From: Proteromonas lacertae
Lineage: Eukaryota > Sar > Bigyra > Opalinata > Proteromonadidae
NCBI GenBank assembly: GCA_002245135.1
Contig: NGBS01000107.1
Span: forward strand, 1 to 24,916
Length of the DNA stretch: 24,916 nt
Direction: 5' to 3'
The notes below the pieces were generated by a model. It had not been told where the DNA came from, made no database searches, and was given only the letters and a program-made list of their open reading frames with translations. This document shows positions 21,522 through 24,916 of this stretch, in pieces (position 1 is the stretch's first letter; each line of letters starts with the position of its first letter). The translations under genes were made by a program, and so were the position numbers.

Positions 21522-22860
21522 GGATCTTCTCAAAATATTGTTGTTATTATACATTTAGCTGTAACTGGAAGAATTGCACTATCTCCTTCAGTTGCTGCTA
21601 TGTATATTGTATCTTATAAGCTAATACATCTTCCAACATGCAACTAACTACTATCTTTTGAGATTCTTTACTTTGTAATATACCATCAACTATATCAGTA
21701 TTAAAATAAAATCCTCGTTCAAAATCTAATTTATAAAAAGCTGGAATTGAAGTTGGATTAGTTATTGTAAATTCTTTTGTATGAGTATCTAAACAAGTTA
21801 TATCACCAAATTTTATATGATTTAAATTTGACTTTATCACTGGTCCAAGTCCATTTGCTTCTAATACTAATGCAATGGAGGATATTGACTGCCAATTATT
21901 TGAATATATAATGGAATTCTCATATCACCTAATTTCTCAGGATTTAATTAAACTTTAATCATTTGAGTTGCCATTGACCAATTACGCCTTTAACTGGATC
22001 AGGGAAATAACTACCAATCTATTACTACTTTTATCTTGTTCTGTTTTCAAATTGAGCATTAAATTGGATTTATTCTTTAATGTTAAAGTTCGATAATAAG
22101 TATATCTTAAATAACAATCTCCATATTTCAATGATTCTTCTAATAATTCTACTTCAGCTACTCGACATTCAGCACTTATTGGAATTGTTAATAAAGCTTC
22201 ACCTACACTTTCAATATCAATTGCTAAACAATAATCATATACTTTTATTGTTTGAGATATGAAATTGATTTTGATTTTCTCTTCTCCTTCTGGTAATACT
22301 GTTGCTACTGCTTGAATTATTTCGAATTCTTGTTTAAGTAATTACCATCTTGAGGAACTCGTAAATTGAATATAAATGGAAGAGGAAGTATTTCTTAATA
22401 TCAAATCAGTTGAGTTTAAAAACGCATAACTTACAATACCAAAATCTAGTTTATTCTTATTAAAGAAGAATGTTGGACCAACTACATGTCCTTTTATTGT
22501 TAATACCACATTATTAGTTGCTCCTTTTAATGCAAATTCAAAATGATCACTAAATTCACCAAGAGTTGAACTTGTAAAGATACTTCGATTGTTACACTTT
22601 CTTCTATATCTAATTCACTTTCTGGCGGAGTAAATATTAATTTGGTTTAATTGATCCTTCATTGTAAGTAATACTTCAACCAATATCTAATGATAAATAA
22701 GCAGGATCCATTGATATTATTTGAGTACTTCAACAAATATCTAAATCTTGAGCTTGAGCTTTTTTTCTTCTAATTAAAACATTTTTTCTCCTAAAGTCTA
22801 AATCAACACTATTCTGCTGTAAATTTGATATATTATTTTTTCTACTCTATAATTGGGCCT

Positions 22861-22953
22861 AGTTAATCTTTGACTTCTTAAACCCGATTTTCTATTAAAA
22901 TGCTTTCAGCTTATCTGTTAATAAATTTATCACCAAAATCAATTACATCTACT
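22861..22953 (-). repeat. HYDIN internal duplication, copy 1
   Basis: Partner of 21424-21521, offset about 1.43 kb in the same orientation. The nucleotide-level likeness is greater than expected for ancient ASH repeats. Confidence 0.75.
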
Positions 22954-23041
22954 TTATGTTCATAAAATAATGATGCTTCTATACCTTTCGCTGTACATGA
23001 TAGTATTATACAGTTTATAAATAATATAAAGAAAGTATTTT

Positions 23042-23090
23042 GATAATAATAATAATAATAATAATAATAATATATATATATATATATATA
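23042..23090. repeat. TAA and TA microsatellite in HYDIN intron 1
   Basis: About nine TAA units followed by ten TA units, just inside the minus-strand GTAAGT donor (23098-23091). Frames that read through it give a run of Tyr/Ile and are not real. Confidence 0.85.
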
Positions 23091-23312
23091 GTACTTACAT
23101 TTTGATTTTCTAAAATAAAAAATAAAAAAAACTGTCAAGTTTGACAAGCTTGATTTTTCTTTTTTGAAATATCTTCATATCTTGATATAATATTTTAACA
23201 TTCTTCAAAGTGTTTGCTGAAATTCATTTTTTCTCTTTGACTGAACCAAAAAAACATACAAACAAAAAGTTGAAGAAAATGAAATTTTAAATTAAAAATG
23301 ACGTCAGAAGGG

Positions 23313-23343
23313 GTATAATTCTTAATTCCTGTGTAACTGACAC
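23313..23343. repeat. Copy 2 of the 31-bp dispersed repeat
   Basis: Same as 1296-1326 with two base differences. It lies about 215 bp upstream of the GTAAGT site at the head of the HYDIN remnant, a plausible promoter/leader position on the minus strand. Confidence 0.6.
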
Positions 23344-23471
23344 TTCTCATTTAGACATTATATGTCAATAAAAACATAAAATTTGGAATATACATAATTT
23401 CTAGAATATATTTTGATAGTTTTTATTCAATATTATGACAATTAATATTTACTCATAATAATAATGAGTAT

Positions 23472-23559
23472 TAGGGGGAAATAGCACACCTTGAAAACGG
23501 ATCTTTTTTTGAACCAAAAACACATAGGGGGAAATAGCACAGTGTGCCATTTCCCCTAT
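23472..23559. repeat. Repeated motif ending in an imperfect palindrome
   Basis: TAGGGGGAAATAGCACA occurs at 23472-23488 and again at 23525-23541; the second copy is followed at once by its near reverse complement (23543-23559), forming a stem with almost no loop, one mismatch and one extra G. Confidence 0.75.
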
Positions 23560-23606
23560 TGTTTTTTTATCGTTTGAAACATAATTAAACAATAAAAATA
23601 ATACCA

Positions 23607-23635
23607 ATCGATTCAGCTCATCATGCTGAATCGAT
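23607..23635. repeat. 11-bp perfect hairpin
   Basis: ATCGATTCAGC (23607-23617) and GCTGAATCGAT (23625-23635) with the 7-nt loop TCATCAT. Confidence 0.85.
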
Positions 23636-23642
23636 ATAAACC

Positions 23643-23710
23643 AAAAAAAATGGGTCCTTTACTCGATCGTGAAATGGATTTCACGATCTAGTAAAGGACC
23701 CATTTTTTTT
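23643..23710. repeat. Long near-perfect palindrome, 33-bp arms
   Basis: Arms at 23643-23675 and 23678-23710 pair at 32 of 33 positions around a 2-nt centre (GG). The arms begin with A8 and end with T8, with core ATGGGTCCTTTACTCGATCG. It could fold as a cruciform or a strong RNA hairpin, or be a miniature inverted-repeat element. It sits between the 3' end of the gene at 23831 and the head of the HYDIN remnant. Confidence 0.9.
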
Positions 23711-23830
23711 TTGAGTTCATTTGAATTATGATTTTATGATTTTTATTATAACCCCATAAAAACAATAATAATAAAATATATGATTTAATTTTGATTATGA
23801 TTTTATATGACTTAATTAGCAGTCATTATA

Positions 23831-24457
23831 TCAATCAATATCAATCACATCCATATCATCATCATCTTCAAATCTCTTTCTTTTTCTTTTTGTTTCTTCT
23901 TCATGTTTTTCAACATCATGATGATCATCTTCTCTTCTTTATATATATAAATTATTTCTTGCTTCATTTGTCTATGACAAATGATATCATCGTTAGGGTT
24001 AGCTTGATCCTCGCTTTGAAAGCCAGATGGTAGATCGCCATCGCCCCATTCACTTAGCTCATCTCCACATAACTTTTTCAGGTCCACATATAAGTAGTCC
24101 ATCATCCTGTCGTACTAAATAAAATATATAGAGATAATTATACTACTGATTTTGGATTCTGTTCTTTATATTTGAATAAATACAATAGCTGGTCCTTCAT
24201 GTATCTGTATTTTGATAATTTGATCACTTCGTTATGAATTAATGAGCATTTTTTGAATTCGCTCAGCCAGCTATAAAAAGACCCATAATAAATATTATTC
24301 TTGTTAATTCTAGGAATATATAGATATAGATATACTTATATCGTGTACATTTCTCAATGTTTCTTGCAATCAGCTCACCATTAAACAATATAGTGCTAAA
24401 TTCTTTACTATCATATTGATTCAAAATTTTTTGATTGTAAACTGTTCTGTGATCCAT
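23831..24457 (-). CDS. Unidentified 167-residue protein, four exons
   Basis: I read exons 24457-24336, 24270-24147, 24114-23963 and 23936-23831. Intron 1 (65 nt, GTATAT...TATAG) and intron 2 (32 nt, GTAGTA...TTTAG) keep the frame exactly; a third, 26-nt GC-AG intron (GCAAGA...AAAG, 23962-23937) is needed to reach the natural-looking tail, otherwise the frame ends at 23845 with a Met-rich tail. The sum of exons is 504 nt, a whole number of codons ending in TGA. The protein starts MDHRTVYNQKILNQYDSKEF, has a central mixed-charge alpha-helical part (KLSKYRYMKDQLLYLFKYKE), an acidic segment (CGDELSEWGDGDLP), and a C terminus with a KRKRKR nuclear-localisation-like patch followed by EDDDDMDVIDID. 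A nuclear protein is plausible. I do not recognise the family. Gln is always CAA/CAG. Host gene rather than element gene is my guess. Confidence 0.6.
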
Positions 24458-24870
24458 ATTTTAGGGTTAAAAATATAAATTAAAATAATACAAAAATACT
24501 AATGTATTATATGTATTTTTTTACTTGTATTTTATGTACTCTTTATTGAGATTGAATTGATTATAACTAACTATAATTATATATACTTACTAGGGTATAT
24601 ACCCATCTCAATTATATCAATATCTCATTTCAGGCAATAATCTAAATCATCTTTGATTATGAAACATATATGAAATCTAACTACATCAATCGATTGCTCA
24701 TGATATGCCATATAATAAGAAACACATCAGATTATTCATTATGTCAATGGATCGTGAGATATTATTTTTTTACAAACCTCAAACATTTGTATTACTAAAC
24801 AAACAATAACTTTATTGATTAGACCCATAAAAATTTAATAATATATATAATAGCAAAAAATACAAAGAAT
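24458..24870. other. Divergent intergenic spacer
   Basis: AT-rich, lies upstream of the minus-strand gene starting at 24457 and of a possible plus-strand start at 24871. No structured repeat or RNA seen. Confidence 0.4.
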
Positions 24871-24916
24871 ATGCCTGACCATTTAACATATAATATGCTT
24901 AGACAACCTAACGGTG
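24871..24916 (+). CDS. Possible start of a gene leaving the window
   Basis: An ATG at 24871 opens a frame MPDHLTYNMLRQPNG to the window edge, with less AT-biased codons than the flanking spacer. Only 15 codons are visible, so this is weak. Confidence 0.2.
   Translation, partial: MPDHLTYNMLRQPNG

Larger units (their letters stand above)
18000..23147 (-). pseudogene. HYDIN-like: HYDIN-like axonemal protein, heavily interrupted
   Basis: The minus strand carries many pieces collinear with the N-to-middle part of HYDIN, the giant ASH/MSP-domain protein of the central-pair C2 projection in motile cilia. From 5' to 3': VDVIDFGDKFINR (22.95 kb), an ASH domain with HIKFGDITCLDTHTKEFTI (21.8 kb), VDVIDFGDQFTNR (21.5 kb), an acidic/Pro-rich linker with a Pro6 run (18.9-20.2 kb), GDWKVPPPVVFQLV (18.8 kb), GICDYPKINQNPKDIF (18.6 kb) and YYEFGQLLIGK (18.45 kb), then IFTIEPTQIDIEAG with VDIWAFPVE (18.3 kb). 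A GTAAGT at 23098 starts a first intron. More than ten frame changes and stops occur. Between 18361 and 18873 one frame runs about 170 codons with only four TAA interruptions. At 21480 a T7 run shifts the frame where six T would keep it. Decay, or a poor-quality sequence, could explain this; the full protein (about 5,000 residues) is not present. Confidence 0.82.

Noticed and set aside
22911-23147. Open frame reading a Tyr/Ile run from the microsatellite as protein N terminus
   Set aside because: It reads through the GTAAGT donor and the TA/TAA repeats of an intron; only the portion after about 22990 has HYDIN character.

Overview
The window is very AT-rich eukaryotic DNA. Evidence for a eukaryote: a HYDIN-like axonemal gene remnant, short GT-AG introns, type II membrane glycosyltransferases of animal/protist families, a CAMK-type kinase fragment, and a transposon-type integrase with a Ulp1-like protease. 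No tRNA, rRNA, CRISPR or bacterial operon signal was seen. I cannot place the species. Very short introns (about 26-65 nt) and a HYDIN ancestor suggest a compact-genome protist or reduced early-branching lineage whose ancestors had flagella or cilia.

Layout. 1-780 (minus): edge-truncated integrase relic with a possible 5' exon. 1.58-7.2 kb and 9.7-12.6 kb: a glycosylation island of roughly 20% GC. It holds intact-looking single-exon genes for a GT10 fucosyltransferase (+), a LicD-like phosphotransferase (-), a GT92 glycosyltransferase (+) and a further GT-A-like enzyme (-). Among them are broken relatives: two halves of a class I methyltransferase in swapped order, a polytopic membrane protein remnant, and a DUF229 sulfatase-fold gene. 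Blocks of clearly higher GC (7.26-9.69, 11.15-11.64 and 12.97-13.47 kb) carry decayed coding remnants of an unidentified element. A 45-residue kinase fragment sits beside the last block. 14.3-17.5 kb (minus): integrase plus Ulp1-like protease element, treated as a fossil. 18.0-23.15 kb (minus): a HYDIN-family pseudogene with an internal duplication. 23.3-23.7 kb: a repeat shared with position 1296 and three consecutive palindromes. 23.83-24.46 kb (minus): a small intact gene with three very short introns that I cannot name. At the right edge a plus-strand start may run out of the window.

How it works together. The intact enzymes are all predicted ER/Golgi single-pass membrane proteins that would decorate surface or secreted glycans (fucose, a phospho-alcohol such as phosphocholine, hexoses), so the island looks like a surface-glycan gene reservoir under rapid turnover. 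Mixed orientation, partial copies and interspersed element relics argue for recombination-driven gene birth and death rather than a co-transcribed operon. In-frame stop codons in the HYDIN, methyltransferase and membrane-protein remnants are often TAA at plausible Gln or TGA at Trp positions. The intact genes use CAA/CAG for Gln and terminate at TAA/TAG, so I favour C-to-T decay over a changed genetic code, though the latter deserves a test.
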